From positions 1-64,000 of the forward strand of contig NZ_JABDHQ010000013.1 of NCBI RefSeq assembly GCF_018709685.1: a stretch of DNA of 64,000 bases, given 5' to 3'. Shown piece by piece: positions 11,285 through 20,236 of the stretch. The notes beneath the pieces were generated by a model, which did no database searches, was not told the origin of the DNA, and saw only the letters and a program-made list of their open reading frames with translations. The position numbers were made by a program, and so were the translations under genes. Origin of the DNA: Akkermansia muciniphila. Its GTDB lineage: Bacteria > Verrucomicrobiota > Verrucomicrobiia > Verrucomicrobiales > Akkermansiaceae. Positions within the stretch are counted from its first letter, which is position 1. Every line of letters starts with the position of its first letter.

Positions 11285-11691
11285 GATAAATCCGTTTTAA
11301 GTTCTTCCGCCGTCGCCGGGGCGATGGGCGTAACATGGGTGCGGCTGAAAAGGATGAGCGCCACGGCAGCCGCCAGCAGATGGAATCCGGTGGTTACGGC
11401 CAGTCCGGCGATAATTCCCCAGAAGTAAGCCATGACCATGGTCAGCAGGCACCACAGGAAAAGATAGCCGAAGACGGCCATGAAGGCGCCCAGCAGGAGC
11501 AGGGCCATTTTTTTGCCCAGCCTTTTGGACGCTTCCTCCAGTTCCAGCTTGAACAGGGCGGCCAGTGCTTCCACATGGGCCAGCGCCGCCGCTCCGGTTT
11601 CACGGAGGGACCGCACCATGGCCGCTCCTTCTTCCTTTTCCTCCACAATGGGGGTGACGAAGGTGCGCTTGAGTTTGTCAATCAGTCCCAT
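11245..11691 (-). CDS. Phage-holin/YqjE-like membrane protein
   Basis: A 148-residue protein from the start MGLIDKLKRTF at 11691; the frame is open to 11745 but the additional 18 residues are arginine-rich and not family-like. A long amphipathic helix (about 20-60) is followed by two adjacent hydrophobic helices, the arrangement of the YqjE/holin-X family of small inner-membrane proteins. The role of this family is poorly known; enterobacterial YqjE is linked to stationary phase and envelope stress. It follows the DUF883-like gene at 60 bp and overlaps the next gene by 40 bp. Confidence 0.7.
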   Translation of the reverse strand: MGLIDKLKRTFVTPIVEEKEEGAAMVRSLRETGAAALAHVEALAALFKLELEEASKRLGKKMALLLLGAFMAVFGYLFLWCLLTMVMAYFWGIIAGLAVTTGFHLLAAAVALILFSRTHVTPIAPATAEELKTDLSCLQMALKKSSHS

Positions 11692-11751
11692 GGCTCGGCT
11701 TGAAAAGGGTGAGGGCGCCATGCGCCGGGGCGCATGGCGCAACACGAGGGG

Positions 11752-12078
11752 TTAACGGCGGCGGATGAGCAGGCCGATGAGAAGGCCCACGCCCATGGCG
11801 ATCAGCACGGATTGGGTGGGTTTTTCCTTCACGTATTCTTCGCCTGCTTCATGGAAGTGCTTGGCCTTGTCACGGATGACTTCACCCTTTTCCTGGGCGT
11901 AGTCACGGATGGTGGATGCCTGTTCCGTAGCCGCTTTGCGGATGTGGTTCACTTTAGCCGCGGCGAAGGCTCTGGCCTGTTGAAATCTGGTAACGGCAAG
12001 CTCGCGTGCGGAAGGGCAGGAGCAGCTGGTGTCATTTGCTGCTGCGGTAGGTTCAAGTTCGGTTTGTTTGTCTTGCAT
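11752..12078 (-). CDS. DUF883/ElaB-YqjD-like protein
   Basis: A 108-residue protein with a long helical, alanine- and charge-rich body followed by KPTQSVLIAMGVGLLIGLLI and terminal RRR. A single C-terminal membrane helix ending in arginines is the hallmark of ElaB/YqjD/YgaM proteins. Those are C-tail-anchored inner-membrane proteins, some of which bind stationary-phase ribosomes. Here ribosome binding is only an inference from the family. It is the first gene of a three-gene set downstream of mlaD, separated by a terminator-like hairpin. Confidence 0.8.
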   Translation of the reverse strand: MQDKQTELEPTAAANDTSCSCPSARELAVTRFQQARAFAAAKVNHIRKAATEQASTIRDYAQEKGEVIRDKAKHFHEAGEEYVKEKPTQSVLIAMGVGLLIGLLIRRR

Positions 12079-12112
12079 GGTTGATTAGAGTATTAAGGGT
12101 TGGTTCCTGTTG

Positions 12113-12137
12113 AAAAACATGTCGGCTTACATGTTTT
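12113..12137 (-). terminator. Terminator after mlaEFD
   Basis: Nine-base arms AAAACATGT (12114-12122) and ACATGTTTT (12129-12137) with a six-base loop. On the minus strand the hairpin runs into TTTTT. It lies about 85 bp past the mlaD stop and 35 bp before the DUF883-like gene. Confidence 0.65.
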
Positions 12138-12222
12138 CGCCTCTCACATTAGGGATTATTTAGCACGCTCCCCACTATTGGCAAGTGTGTAAAGCGGCTT
12201 CACCCGGAATTGTTCGCGTTCC

Positions 12223-13206
12223 TCAGCGGCGGCTTCCTGAAAAACCGCCGCGGGGGTCCGGCTTGACCTGGGGTTCGTTCGGATTCCGGTAGCGCAGGAT
12301 GCCGTAATCCCTCAGGTTGCGGATGAATTCCTGGGCATTGGAACGGAAACGGGTATCGTAGAGGAGCAGTCCCAGGAAGCCCTGGTTCCTGCGCGCGTCC
12401 GCCGTAACGGAGGCGATTTGTTCGGACGCCTTGCGCAAGGCGGTCAGCGTGGGGGGGATTTCCTTGATGGCGGGGTCCAGGCGGTTGATCTTTTCTTCCG
12501 CCCCGGCAATGATCCTGCGCGCGTCCTGCACGGTGTCCTTCATGGCCGCCATCGTGTCGGGAAGCTGTTCGCCCGCTTTGTTCATTTGAGAGAGCACGTT
12601 GCCGAGGTGCCGGAGGTTTTCCTGGCTCAGGATGCCTTCATTGATCAGCTTGGTGGTCTGGGCAAGTCCCTTGGCCGCTTCCCCGATGTTGAGGATGGCA
12701 TCGTCAATGTTGTCTGAATTCTTCTCAATCTGCTTGAGGATTTTCAGGATTTCTTCCGTAGCGCCCACGGCGTTGTTCTTAAGCTTGCTGAAGTCGCTTT
12801 CCGCTTGTCCGATGACCGTGGCGTGGGGCTCAATGTAGTTACGTGTGGGATGGGCGGGAGGAACGATGTCGATGTACTTGTCTCCCAGGATGTTCTGCAT
12901 GTCCACGCGGAAGACGGAGCCTTCCTGGATTTTCACGTCGCTCTGGATATTGGCTTCCAGCATGACTTCATTGCCGGAGGGCAGCAGTTCGGGCGCCTTG
13001 GTGACCTTGCCCACCGTCACGCCGCCCAGGCGCAGCTGGGAATCCTTGATGAGGCCCGCCGCATCCTTGAAGATGATGTTGATGGGGTAGGTCTGTTCCT
13101 TGGAGGTCTTGATGTTGCCGAACCCCAGGATGACGCCGATAATCATCAGGATTCCGGCAATCAGGAAGATGCCCACCCAGGTTTCCGGCTTAATTTTCTG
13201 CTTCAT
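12223..13206 (-). CDS. mlaD: MlaD-family MCE protein (lipid transport substrate-binding subunit)
   Basis: A 327-residue inner-membrane-anchored periplasmic protein. One N-terminal helix (about 10-30) is followed by an MCE domain at about 38-115 that starts YPINIIFKDAAGLIKDSQLRLGG in family style. A long helical C-terminal part (about 140-290) follows, longer than in enterobacterial MlaD (about 180 residues) and closer to the MCE proteins of other phyla. MlaD hexamers carry phospholipids between outer membrane and the MlaFE ABC transporter. It is the third gene of mlaE-mlaF-mlaD, 18 bp after mlaF. Confidence 0.92.
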   Translation of the reverse strand: MKQKIKPETWVGIFLIAGILMIIGVILGFGNIKTSKEQTYPINIIFKDAAGLIKDSQLRLGGVTVGKVTKAPELLPSGNEVMLEANIQSDVKIQEGSVFRVDMQNILGDKYIDIVPPAHPTRNYIEPHATVIGQAESDFSKLKNNAVGATEEILKILKQIEKNSDNIDDAILNIGEAAKGLAQTTKLINEGILSQENLRHLGNVLSQMNKAGEQLPDTMAAMKDTVQDARRIIAGAEEKINRLDPAIKEIPPTLTALRKASEQIASVTADARRNQGFLGLLLYDTRFRSNAQEFIRNLRDYGILRYRNPNEPQVKPDPRGGFSGSRR

Positions 13207-13224
13207 GGCGCTGTGGTAAAATGG

Positions 13225-14043
13225 TTATTGTTTCCGTTCTCGTTCCGCCCGTTCCAGCAGAACCCGTTGAAAGTTTTCATGCCTGCCGGTCAGGGCAGTC
13301 CAGTCTTCCCCGGAATCCCCGTACAGGAACCGTTGCAGGACTTCATCCCTGGAATGCAGGAGTTCTTCCGGGGTTCCCGTCCAGTAGACCTCCCCGTCTC
13401 TGAGATAGACGATTTTGTCCGCAATGCGGATCACGCTGGGCATGTCATGAGAGACGATGACGGTGGTGATTCCCTGGTCCTTGCATATCTGCCGGATGAG
13501 GAAGCTGATGCTGTCCGTGACGATGGGGTCCAGGCCAGCGGTGGGCTCGTCATACAATAGGCATTCTGGAGTCATGACGATGGCCCTGGCTACGGCCACG
13601 CGCTTGATCATGCCGCCGGAAAGGCTGGCCGGCATTTTTTCCTGCTGGCCCAGCAGGCCCACGGAGTCCAGGGCGGCGGAGATGCGGGCGTCCAGCTCCG
13701 TTTCGTTACTGATTCCCTCCTCCCGCAGGGGGAAGGCCACGTTTTCCCCAACGGTAAGCGAGTCGAAGAGGGCCCCCTGCTGGAACATGAAGCCTATTTT
13801 GCCGCGGATTTCCTTCTTGATTTTTTCCGGCGCGCCGCTGATGCGCCTGCCGTCTATGTCCACATAGCCGCCCAACGGGTCCATCAGGCCGTCCAGATGT
13901 TTCAGGATGACGCTTTTTCCCGCGCCGGACCCGCCGATCAACGCCATCAGCTCCCCTTTTTCCACGTCAAAGCTCACGCCTTTCAGCACCTCCTGGGTGC
14001 CGAAGCTTTGTCTGAGCTGATGAACGCGGATGAACGGCTGCAT
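13225..14043 (-). CDS. mlaF: ABC transporter ATP-binding protein MlaF
   Basis: A 272-residue ATPase that powers the Mla phospholipid transporter from the cytoplasmic face. Walker A is GGSGAGKS at 37-44, the signature is LSGGMIKRVAVARA and Walker B runs into YDEPTAGLDP, followed by the switch histidine in VSHDM. The signature variant GGM with a basic residue after it is typical of MlaF. It lies 15 bp after mlaE and 18 bp before mlaD. Confidence 0.95.
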   Translation of the reverse strand: MQPFIRVHQLRQSFGTQEVLKGVSFDVEKGELMALIGGSGAGKSVILKHLDGLMDPLGGYVDIDGRRISGAPEKIKKEIRGKIGFMFQQGALFDSLTVGENVAFPLREEGISNETELDARISAALDSVGLLGQQEKMPASLSGGMIKRVAVARAIVMTPECLLYDEPTAGLDPIVTDSISFLIRQICKDQGITTVIVSHDMPSVIRIADKIVYLRDGEVYWTGTPEELLHSRDEVLQRFLYGDSGEDWTALTGRHENFQRVLLERAERERKQ

Positions 14044-14058
14044 GGCGGCGCGGGCGGG

Positions 14059-14859
14059 TTATCTCATGAACCCCATGGGGAAGATGGAGTTGAGAATCAT
14101 GGTCAGGATGAAGTTGGCGATGAGAAGGGCCACGGAGGCGTATACCATGGCCTGCATGGTGGATTTGCCCACGCCCACGGCACCGTTCGTGGTGCTCAGG
14201 CCCTCCCGGCAGGAAATGGTGGAGATGATGAGGCCGAAGACCAGGGCCTTCACAAGCGCCACGGTGATATCCCCCATGGTGACGAATTTGCTCATGAAGT
14301 GCATCCAGTAGGCCTGGTCCACGTTGAAGGACGTAATGCTGACGATGTAGGCGGACGCGATGCCCACCAGCACGGCTTCCATCATCAGGATAGGCATGGA
14401 AATGAGCATGGCCTGAATGCGGGGTTTCACCAGGTAGTCCACCGGGTCCACGTTCATGGAGTTGAGCGCGTCCACCTGTTCCGTGACTTTCATGGTGCCG
14501 ATTTCCGCCGCCATGGCGGACCCCACGCGGCCCGCCAGCATCAGCCCGGTGATGACGGGCCCCAGTTCCCGGAACATGCCCACGGCGACGACGGCCCCGC
14601 CCATGGTCTCCATCCTCACCGTCTGGAGCTGAAAGAGCGTCTGGGCTTCCAGCACGGCTCCGGTGAAGGCTCCGGTGATGATGACCACCGGCTGGGACTG
14701 CACCCCGATTTTTGCAATTTGCTCCACAAGAACGCGCATGCGGAACTTGCCGGACCACATGCAGGCAGCCACTTGGTAAAGCAGCAATCCGATTGACCCC
14801 AGGCGGTCAACCAGCCTCAGGGCGGCGCGACCGACCATGGTGGCTAAATAGAATTGCAT
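14059..14859 (-). CDS. mlaE: ABC transporter permease MlaE
   Basis: A 266-residue permease with about five or six membrane helices and the MlaE family segments AGRVGSAMAAEIGTMKVTEQ and DALNSMNVDPVDYLVKPR. It forms the membrane dimer to which MlaF and the MlaD hexamer bind, and moves phospholipid between inner membrane and the periplasmic carrier. It is first in the mlaE-mlaF-mlaD transcript. mlaA, mlaB and mlaC are not seen in the window. Confidence 0.95.
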   Translation of the reverse strand: MQFYLATMVGRAALRLVDRLGSIGLLLYQVAACMWSGKFRMRVLVEQIAKIGVQSQPVVIITGAFTGAVLEAQTLFQLQTVRMETMGGAVVAVGMFRELGPVITGLMLAGRVGSAMAAEIGTMKVTEQVDALNSMNVDPVDYLVKPRIQAMLISMPILMMEAVLVGIASAYIVSITSFNVDQAYWMHFMSKFVTMGDITVALVKALVFGLIISTISCREGLSTTNGAVGVGKSTMQAMVYASVALLIANFILTMILNSIFPMGFMR

Positions 14860-14934
14860 GGCTCCTACTAATCACTTCTTCCGCTGCAAGAGCAAGCGCA
14901 ATGTGCGCCACGGGGAGAAAAGGAAGGCGCCGCG

Positions 14935-16335
14935 TCAATCCATCAGGCGGTGGACGTAAGGCGTTTCCGGTTTGCCGGGAGCGGAGCGCAGCAGGAGGCG
15001 CGGAGGCAGTTTCCGCCGCATCCATTCGGAGGCCCGGGCCCGCCGCTGCAGGCGGCGGATTTCCTGCTCCCGTTCCGGGAGCCTGTCCGCCAGCGGCGTA
15101 GCGGATTCATGGTTCCGGTGCAGGCGTATCAGGAGGCCGTCCCGCATGGCTGCCTCCGGCGCGGGGGTGAGGAGGCCGGGGAACAGGTCCGCCAGTTCCG
15201 TCTCATATAAATCACCCAGCGGCATGAAGTCCGCGGCCAGGGCTCCCGGAAGAAGCGGGGAATCCGTCATGACGTCCGTTCCATTCAGGGCGGAAAGCAG
15301 CAGCGCCCCCTCCCCCTGCACCCACTGGCGCATGCTCCACATGGCCGTGAAATGCCCCTCCGGTCCCTCGCCTGCCGTAGGTGACGGGAAAGTCCATTCC
15401 CTGGCATGGATGCCCAGCCTGTCCGCCAGGGCTCGCGCCCGCGCAAGGTCCCGTTCCGGAACGCCGGGAAGGCGGGGAATAAGCCCCGTTATCTTCAGGG
15501 AGGGCAGCGCTTCTTTTGACAAATGGGCCAGCAGGGGGGAGGAGGGGCTTTCCAGCAGGTTCAGGCAGGCGGAGATGTGCCCGGTTTTCTGGATGAAATC
15601 CGCCATGCCTTTCCGGAGGGCGTGCCGTAGCTGTTCCTCCGGCGCGGGCAGGGAAAAGGCCTGATGCGCGGGAGCTTCCGCAGAGATGACGGCGGAATCC
15701 CGCTCAAAGAGGCGCAGCCTGCCCAAGAGGCTTCCGTTCCCGGACCAGGCGGAAGACGCGCCGGGAAGCAGGAAAGGACCCTCCCCCCCGGCCAGGCGTG
15801 AGGTGAACACGGGAAGTCCCGTTGCCTGCGCCAGACAGCGTTCCTCCTCTTCCTCCTGTTCCAGCAGTCCTGCACGCCACGCGCCGGAAGGCGTGCGCAG
15901 CAGCAGGCAGGGGACGGGGGAGGAAGGCGCCCAGGGGAGGATGGAAAATCCGGCCTCCCCCGTGTTCCGGAAGATGCCGGAGACGGGGACGGAGCTCGTG
16001 CAGGATGCGGAATGGGGGATAACGGCCTCCTGCGGAAAGGAACGGCCGTTCCGGAGCAGGTGGAAGTGAAGGCCTTCCTCGTCCGCCGCTCCCAGCACCA
16101 GCGGAATATCCGCGATCTCCTTTGCCAGATAGGTCAGGGCCGCCCGGTGCTGGGACCGGAAGCCGTCGCGCAGGGCCAATTCCCCGGTGTGCATGCCGCT
16201 GAGGGCCAGAGGCGGGCAGAGCACCAGCTCCGCCCCACTGTCCAGGCAGGAACGGTACAGTTCAACGATGGTTCTGAGGTTCCGGGGGAAGTGGCCGGGA
16301 ATAGTTTCCGGCTGGATCAGTCCTGTTTTCAGCAT
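14935..16335 (-). CDS. Degenerate glutamine-dependent NAD synthetase-like protein
   Basis: About 466 residues from MLKTGLIQPETIPG at 16335; the frame is open to 16440. The collinear match to two-domain NadE is recognisable: an N-terminal nitrilase-like glutaminase domain (LVLCPPLALSGMHTGEL), then EEQLRHALRKGMADFI, RARALADRLGI, LLLSALNGTDVMTDS, LAADFMPLGDLYETEL, and a tail ending RRKLPPR...TPYVHRLMD that copies the NadE tail. The catalytic features appear lost. The glutaminase glutamate, normally Pro-Glu in this motif, is Pro-Pro. The ATP loop, normally SGGIDS, is replaced by LNLLESPSSP. NAD synthesis by this protein is therefore unlikely. It lies divergent from the ABC pair and 75 bp beyond the mlaE start on the same strand as mlaE. 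The role is unknown. Confidence 0.75.
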   Translation of the reverse strand: MLKTGLIQPETIPGHFPRNLRTIVELYRSCLDSGAELVLCPPLALSGMHTGELALRDGFRSQHRAALTYLAKEIADIPLVLGAADEEGLHFHLLRNGRSFPQEAVIPHSASCTSSVPVSGIFRNTGEAGFSILPWAPSSPVPCLLLRTPSGAWRAGLLEQEEEEERCLAQATGLPVFTSRLAGGEGPFLLPGASSAWSGNGSLLGRLRLFERDSAVISAEAPAHQAFSLPAPEEQLRHALRKGMADFIQKTGHISACLNLLESPSSPLLAHLSKEALPSLKITGLIPRLPGVPERDLARARALADRLGIHAREWTFPSPTAGEGPEGHFTAMWSMRQWVQGEGALLLSALNGTDVMTDSPLLPGALAADFMPLGDLYETELADLFPGLLTPAPEAAMRDGLLIRLHRNHESATPLADRLPEREQEIRRLQRRARASEWMRRKLPPRLLLRSAPGKPETPYVHRLMD

Positions 16336-16500
16336 GCCCCGGCAGGTTAGACCATTCCGGGGAGCCGGGCAAGCCGGGATGCGCGGGACCGTTCCTGCGG
16401 AGTTTTTTATCGCAAGGAGCTTGTCATCCATGGTCTTCATGGTATGATCTGCCCCGATTGCGCGCCGTCCGTTCCCGGGCGCATCAATCCGGAATTACTT

Positions 16501-18351
16501 ATGAGGAAACAGTCAACACAGGGGCAGGAATCCTCCATGCAGCGCGCCGTGGCTCTGTGGCGCGAATATCTTCTCCCTTATAAAGGCACGCTGGTGTGGG
16601 CTGTGATGGGCGGCATGGTGGCCGCTGTCGCCAGCGGCTTTGGCGTTCCGGTGATTTTGCAGGAAATGTTTCCTGTGATCTTTGACGGAAAACCGCTCCC
16701 CCCGTGGGCGGAACGCGTCCTCCTGTGGTATGTGAAGCCGGAAAACCTGCCCTGGGTCACGGTGTGGGCCACGGCAGCCATGCTTCCGCTGGTGGTGGTG
16801 GTCAAAGGCGTGTCTTCCTTCATTAATGTCTACCTGCTCTCCAAGATAGGCCTGGGCGTTCTGGAAACGCTGCGGCTCAAGGTGTACCGTAAGTACCAGG
16901 ATTTATCCCTGGCCTTTCATGACCGCCAGCAGAAGGGCGACCTGCTGAGCCGCCTGATGCAGGATACCCAGTTCCTCCAGGGGGGGCTGGTGCAGATTGC
17001 CAATGACCTGATTATCCAGCCCCTGACGCTTCTGGCCGCGCTGGGCTTCCTGATTTACCGGGCCTCCGTGAGCCAGCAATTCCTGATTCTGCTGGCGAAC
17101 ATGCTGCTGGTGGGCGTCTGCGTGATCCCCATCCGCTACATCGGCAAGAAAATGCTTGCCCGCGCGCGGGTGGTCCAGTCCAGCCAGGGGGACCTTTCCT
17201 CCACGCTTCAGGAAAACTTCTCCTCCCAGCGGGACATCCGCGCCTTTGAACTGGAACAGCAGCAGATCGGGCTGTTCAGGAGCAGGATTCACCGCTACAT
17301 CCAGGCTTCCATCAGTGCGGTCAGGTGGCAGAGCCTGCTGACTCCCCTCATTGAATTCGTCAGCGCCATCGCCATGGGCGCCACCCTGTTTGTCGGCAAC
17401 ATGAACGGCATGAACATGGGGGACTTCGCCGCGCTGGCTACGGCCATGTATCTTTGCTATGAACCGGTCAAAAAGCTGGGGGCCGTCCACAACAAGGCGG
17501 AAACCCTGAACGCCGGGCTGGAACGCATCAACCATGTGCTGGACGCGCCGGACGACGTTCCGGAACCGGAGAACCCGAAGAGCCCGGAGGAATGGAAGGG
17601 GGAAGTGGAGTTCAGCAACGTGTGCTTCGGCTACCAGGAGGATGCCCCCGTCATGAAGAACATTGACATCCGCATTCCGGCGGGGCAGGTGGTGGCGTTG
17701 GTCGGTCCCAGCGGCGCCGGGAAAACGACGTTCATCAATCTTCTGTGCCGCTTTTACGACGTGCTCTCCGGCAGCGTGAAGGTGGACGGCATTGACGTGC
17801 GGGAAATGGGCAAGAAAGACCTGCTTTCCCACATTGCGCTGGTTTCCCAGTTCCCCGTGCTGTTCCGCGGGTCCGTGGCGGACAACATCCGCATAGGCCG
17901 TCCGGAGGCTTCCGATGCGGAGGTGGAAGAAGCCGGGCGCATGTCCGCCGTGGACAGCTTCATCAATGAAACGGGGGAAGGGTATGCCCGCATGATCGGG
18001 GAAATGGGGGAAGGGCTCTCCGGCGGACAGCGGCAGCGCGTTTCCCTGGCGAGGGCTTTTCTGAAAAACGCTCCCATCCTGGTGCTGGATGAAGCCACGG
18101 CTTCCCTGGACATGAAGAGCGAGGAGCTTATCCAGAAGGAAATTGAAAAACTGGCTTCCGGCCGCACGGCCTTCATCATTGCCCACCGGTTCAGCACCAT
18201 CCGCATGGCGGACCGCATTCTGGTGCTGGAGAAGGGAAGCATCGTTGCGGATGGAACGCATGAGGAACTCATGGGTTCCTCCCCCCTGTACCGGGAACTT
18301 TACAACAAGCAGCAGATGGTTGCGGAAGAGGAAGGAGGCGCTTCATGTTAA
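16501..18351 (+). CDS. MsbA-like ABC exporter half-transporter (first of a pair)
   Basis: About 616 residues: six membrane helices (about 20-320) fused to an ATPase domain. Walker A VGPSGAGKTT starts at about residue 401, the signature is LSGGQRQRVSLARAF near 505, and Walker B is ILVLDEA followed by the switch histidine in IAHRFS. Such exporters flip lipid A or other amphiphiles; the substrate is not known. The start at 16501 (MRKQSTQG) is preferred over 16444 because of GGAA eight bases upstream. The stop overlaps the next gene by 7 bp, which points to translational coupling and possibly a heterodimer. Confidence 0.9.
   Translation: MRKQSTQGQESSMQRAVALWREYLLPYKGTLVWAVMGGMVAAVASGFGVPVILQEMFPVIFDGKPLPPWAERVLLWYVKPENLPWVTVWATAAMLPLVVVVKGVSSFINVYLLSKIGLGVLETLRLKVYRKYQDLSLAFHDRQQKGDLLSRLMQDTQFLQGGLVQIANDLIIQPLTLLAALGFLIYRASVSQQFLILLANMLLVGVCVIPIRYIGKKMLARARVVQSSQGDLSSTLQENFSSQRDIRAFELEQQQIGLFRSRIHRYIQASISAVRWQSLLTPLIEFVSAIAMGATLFVGNMNGMNMGDFAALATAMYLCYEPVKKLGAVHNKAETLNAGLERINHVLDAPDDVPEPENPKSPEEWKGEVEFSNVCFGYQEDAPVMKNIDIRIPAGQVVALVGPSGAGKTTFINLLCRFYDVLSGSVKVDGIDVREMGKKDLLSHIALVSQFPVLFRGSVADNIRIGRPEASDAEVEEAGRMSAVDSFINETGEGYARMIGEMGEGLSGGQRQRVSLARAFLKNAPILVLDEATASLDMKSEELIQKEIEKLASGRTAFIIAHRFSTIRMADRILVLEKGSIVADGTHEELMGSSPLYRELYNKQQMVAEEEGGASC
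18332..18338 (+). promoter_or_regulatory. Strong Shine-Dalgarno sequence inside the upstream gene
   Basis: AAGGAGG lies six bases before the ATG at 18345 and fixes the start of the second ABC gene inside the last codons of the first. Many other starts in the window lack such a site. Confidence 0.75.
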
Positions 18352-20129
18352 GACAGTTTTTGGAATACGCGCGGTATTTGAAGCCGGTGATGAAGCTCTT
18401 CATCGCCGCGCTGGCCGCCGGGGCCCTGGCCGCCGCGGCCAGCGGGTTCGGCTTTCCGCTGATGATCGCCAAGGTGTTCCCGGTGGTGTTTGACAATACC
18501 CAGATTCCGCCGGAGTTTCAGGACATCCTGGCCCGCATGGTGGACCCGGAGCACATGCACATTGCCATCCTCGTGGCCGTCTGCTCCCTGCTGCCCCTGG
18601 TCTTCGCCATCCGGGGCATAGGCACGTTTTTCAACGTTTACTGGATCAGCATCGTCAGCATGAAGGTGCTGGAGGAAATCCGGCTGGACGCCTTTTCCAA
18701 GCTGCAGGCGCTGCCCCTCTCCTTCATAGACCGCCAGAAGCGGGGGGACCTGATCAGCCGCCTCATCAATGACGCTGCCAACGTGCAGGGGGGCCTGGTC
18801 ATAGCGGCCAATGACATCATCAAGCAGCCGCTTACCCTGCTGACCGCCCTGGCGTTCCTGGTGTACAAGGTTTTTGTGGACCCGAATACGGCGGTGGTCC
18901 TGATGAACCTGGGGCTCATTGTCCTGGCGGTGTGGCCCATCCGCTTCTTTGGCCGCCGCGTGATGAAGAAGGCCAAGCAGGCTCAGGATGAGCTGGGCAA
19001 TATCACGGCCGCTGCGCAGGAAAACCTGGCGTCCCAGCGTGAAATCCGTTCCTACGGCATGCAGGAGCAGCAGGTGGGCCTCTTCCTGGGGCTCATCCAG
19101 CGGTTCTTCCGGATCAACCTCAGAACGGTGAAGTACAGGCACTTCCTGGTGCCGGTGCTGGAAATGGTGACGGCGCTCGGCCTGGGCATCCTGCTGGTGA
19201 GGGGCCATGAAATGGGCATCACCAAGGCTGACTTCACGGCTCTGGCGGCGGCCTTGTTCATGTGTTACGACCCCCTCAAGCGCCTGGGCGTGACGCTGAC
19301 CAACCTGAAAAGCGCGCACGCCTCCCTGGAACGCATCAACTACCTGCTGAAGGAGCCGGACACCATGCCGGAGGCCGCGGACCCCGTTTCGCTGGGGCGC
19401 GCCACCGGGCGTCTGGACTATGACGGCGTTTCCTTCTCCTATGACGGCGCGCGCAAGGTGCTGGACGGCATTGACGTTCATATCCGCCCCGGAGAAGTGG
19501 TGGGCCTGGTAGGCCCCAGCGGGGCCGGAAAAACCACGTTTGCCAGTCTTCTGCCCAGGTTTTACGACGTAAGTTCCGGCGCCCTGCGCCTGGACGGGGT
19601 GGATGTAAGAGATGCTTCCCTGCATGACGTGCGCAAGAACATCGCCTTCGTTTCCCAGCATCCCGTGCTGTTCCACGGCACCATCATGGAAAATATCCGG
19701 ATGGGGCGGCAGGATGCCACGGATGAGGAAGTGATGGAAGCGGCCCGCGCCGCCGCCGCGGACGGCTTCATCATGGGCATGCCGGACGGCTACCAGACCA
19801 TGCTTGGCGACGGAGGCAGCGGCTTGTCCGGCGGCCAGCGCCAGCGCGTGGCGATTGCCCGCGCCTTCCTGAAAGACGCCCCCATCCTGATTCTGGATGA
19901 GGCCACCGCCTCCCTGGACGCGGAGAGCGAGGCCCAGATCCAGCATGAGCTGGACCGCCTGGTGGAAGGGCGGACGGCCCTCATTGTGGCCCACCGCTTC
20001 AGTTCCATCCGCGTGGCCACGCGCATCCTGGTGTTTGAGGGCGGCCGCATCGTCGGAGACGGCACCCATGCGGAGCTTTACGCCTCCTGCCCGCTGTACC
20101 GGGAATTGTATGACCGCCAATCCCTTTAA
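18345..20129 (+). CDS. MsbA-like ABC exporter half-transporter (second of a pair)
   Basis: 594 residues with the same architecture as the preceding gene: membrane domain, then the ATPase with VGPSGAGKTT, the signature LSGGQRQRVAIARAF, Walker B ILILDEA and IVAHRFS. The two proteins are clear paralogues and share even local phrases such as FGFPLMIAKVFPVVFD and FGVPVILQEMFPVIFD. Both ATPase sites look intact, unlike many heterodimeric exporters with one degenerate site. The gene overlaps the first by 7 bp and starts at a strong ribosome-binding site. The pair probably works together in lipid or glycolipid export. Confidence 0.9.
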   Translation: MLRQFLEYARYLKPVMKLFIAALAAGALAAAASGFGFPLMIAKVFPVVFDNTQIPPEFQDILARMVDPEHMHIAILVAVCSLLPLVFAIRGIGTFFNVYWISIVSMKVLEEIRLDAFSKLQALPLSFIDRQKRGDLISRLINDAANVQGGLVIAANDIIKQPLTLLTALAFLVYKVFVDPNTAVVLMNLGLIVLAVWPIRFFGRRVMKKAKQAQDELGNITAAAQENLASQREIRSYGMQEQQVGLFLGLIQRFFRINLRTVKYRHFLVPVLEMVTALGLGILLVRGHEMGITKADFTALAAALFMCYDPLKRLGVTLTNLKSAHASLERINYLLKEPDTMPEAADPVSLGRATGRLDYDGVSFSYDGARKVLDGIDVHIRPGEVVGLVGPSGAGKTTFASLLPRFYDVSSGALRLDGVDVRDASLHDVRKNIAFVSQHPVLFHGTIMENIRMGRQDATDEEVMEAARAAAADGFIMGMPDGYQTMLGDGGSGLSGGQRQRVAIARAFLKDAPILILDEATASLDAESEAQIQHELDRLVEGRTALIVAHRFSSIRVATRILVFEGGRIVGDGTHAELYASCPLYRELYDRQSL

Positions 20130-20236
20130 ACAGGGGGAGGCAGCGCGCGGAAGACTTTTTCCTGTATCTGGATTTGGGCTCCCATGGCGATTTTTTCTCA
20201 GGCCATGATGGAAAGAGCTATTGTCAAACAAGAGCC

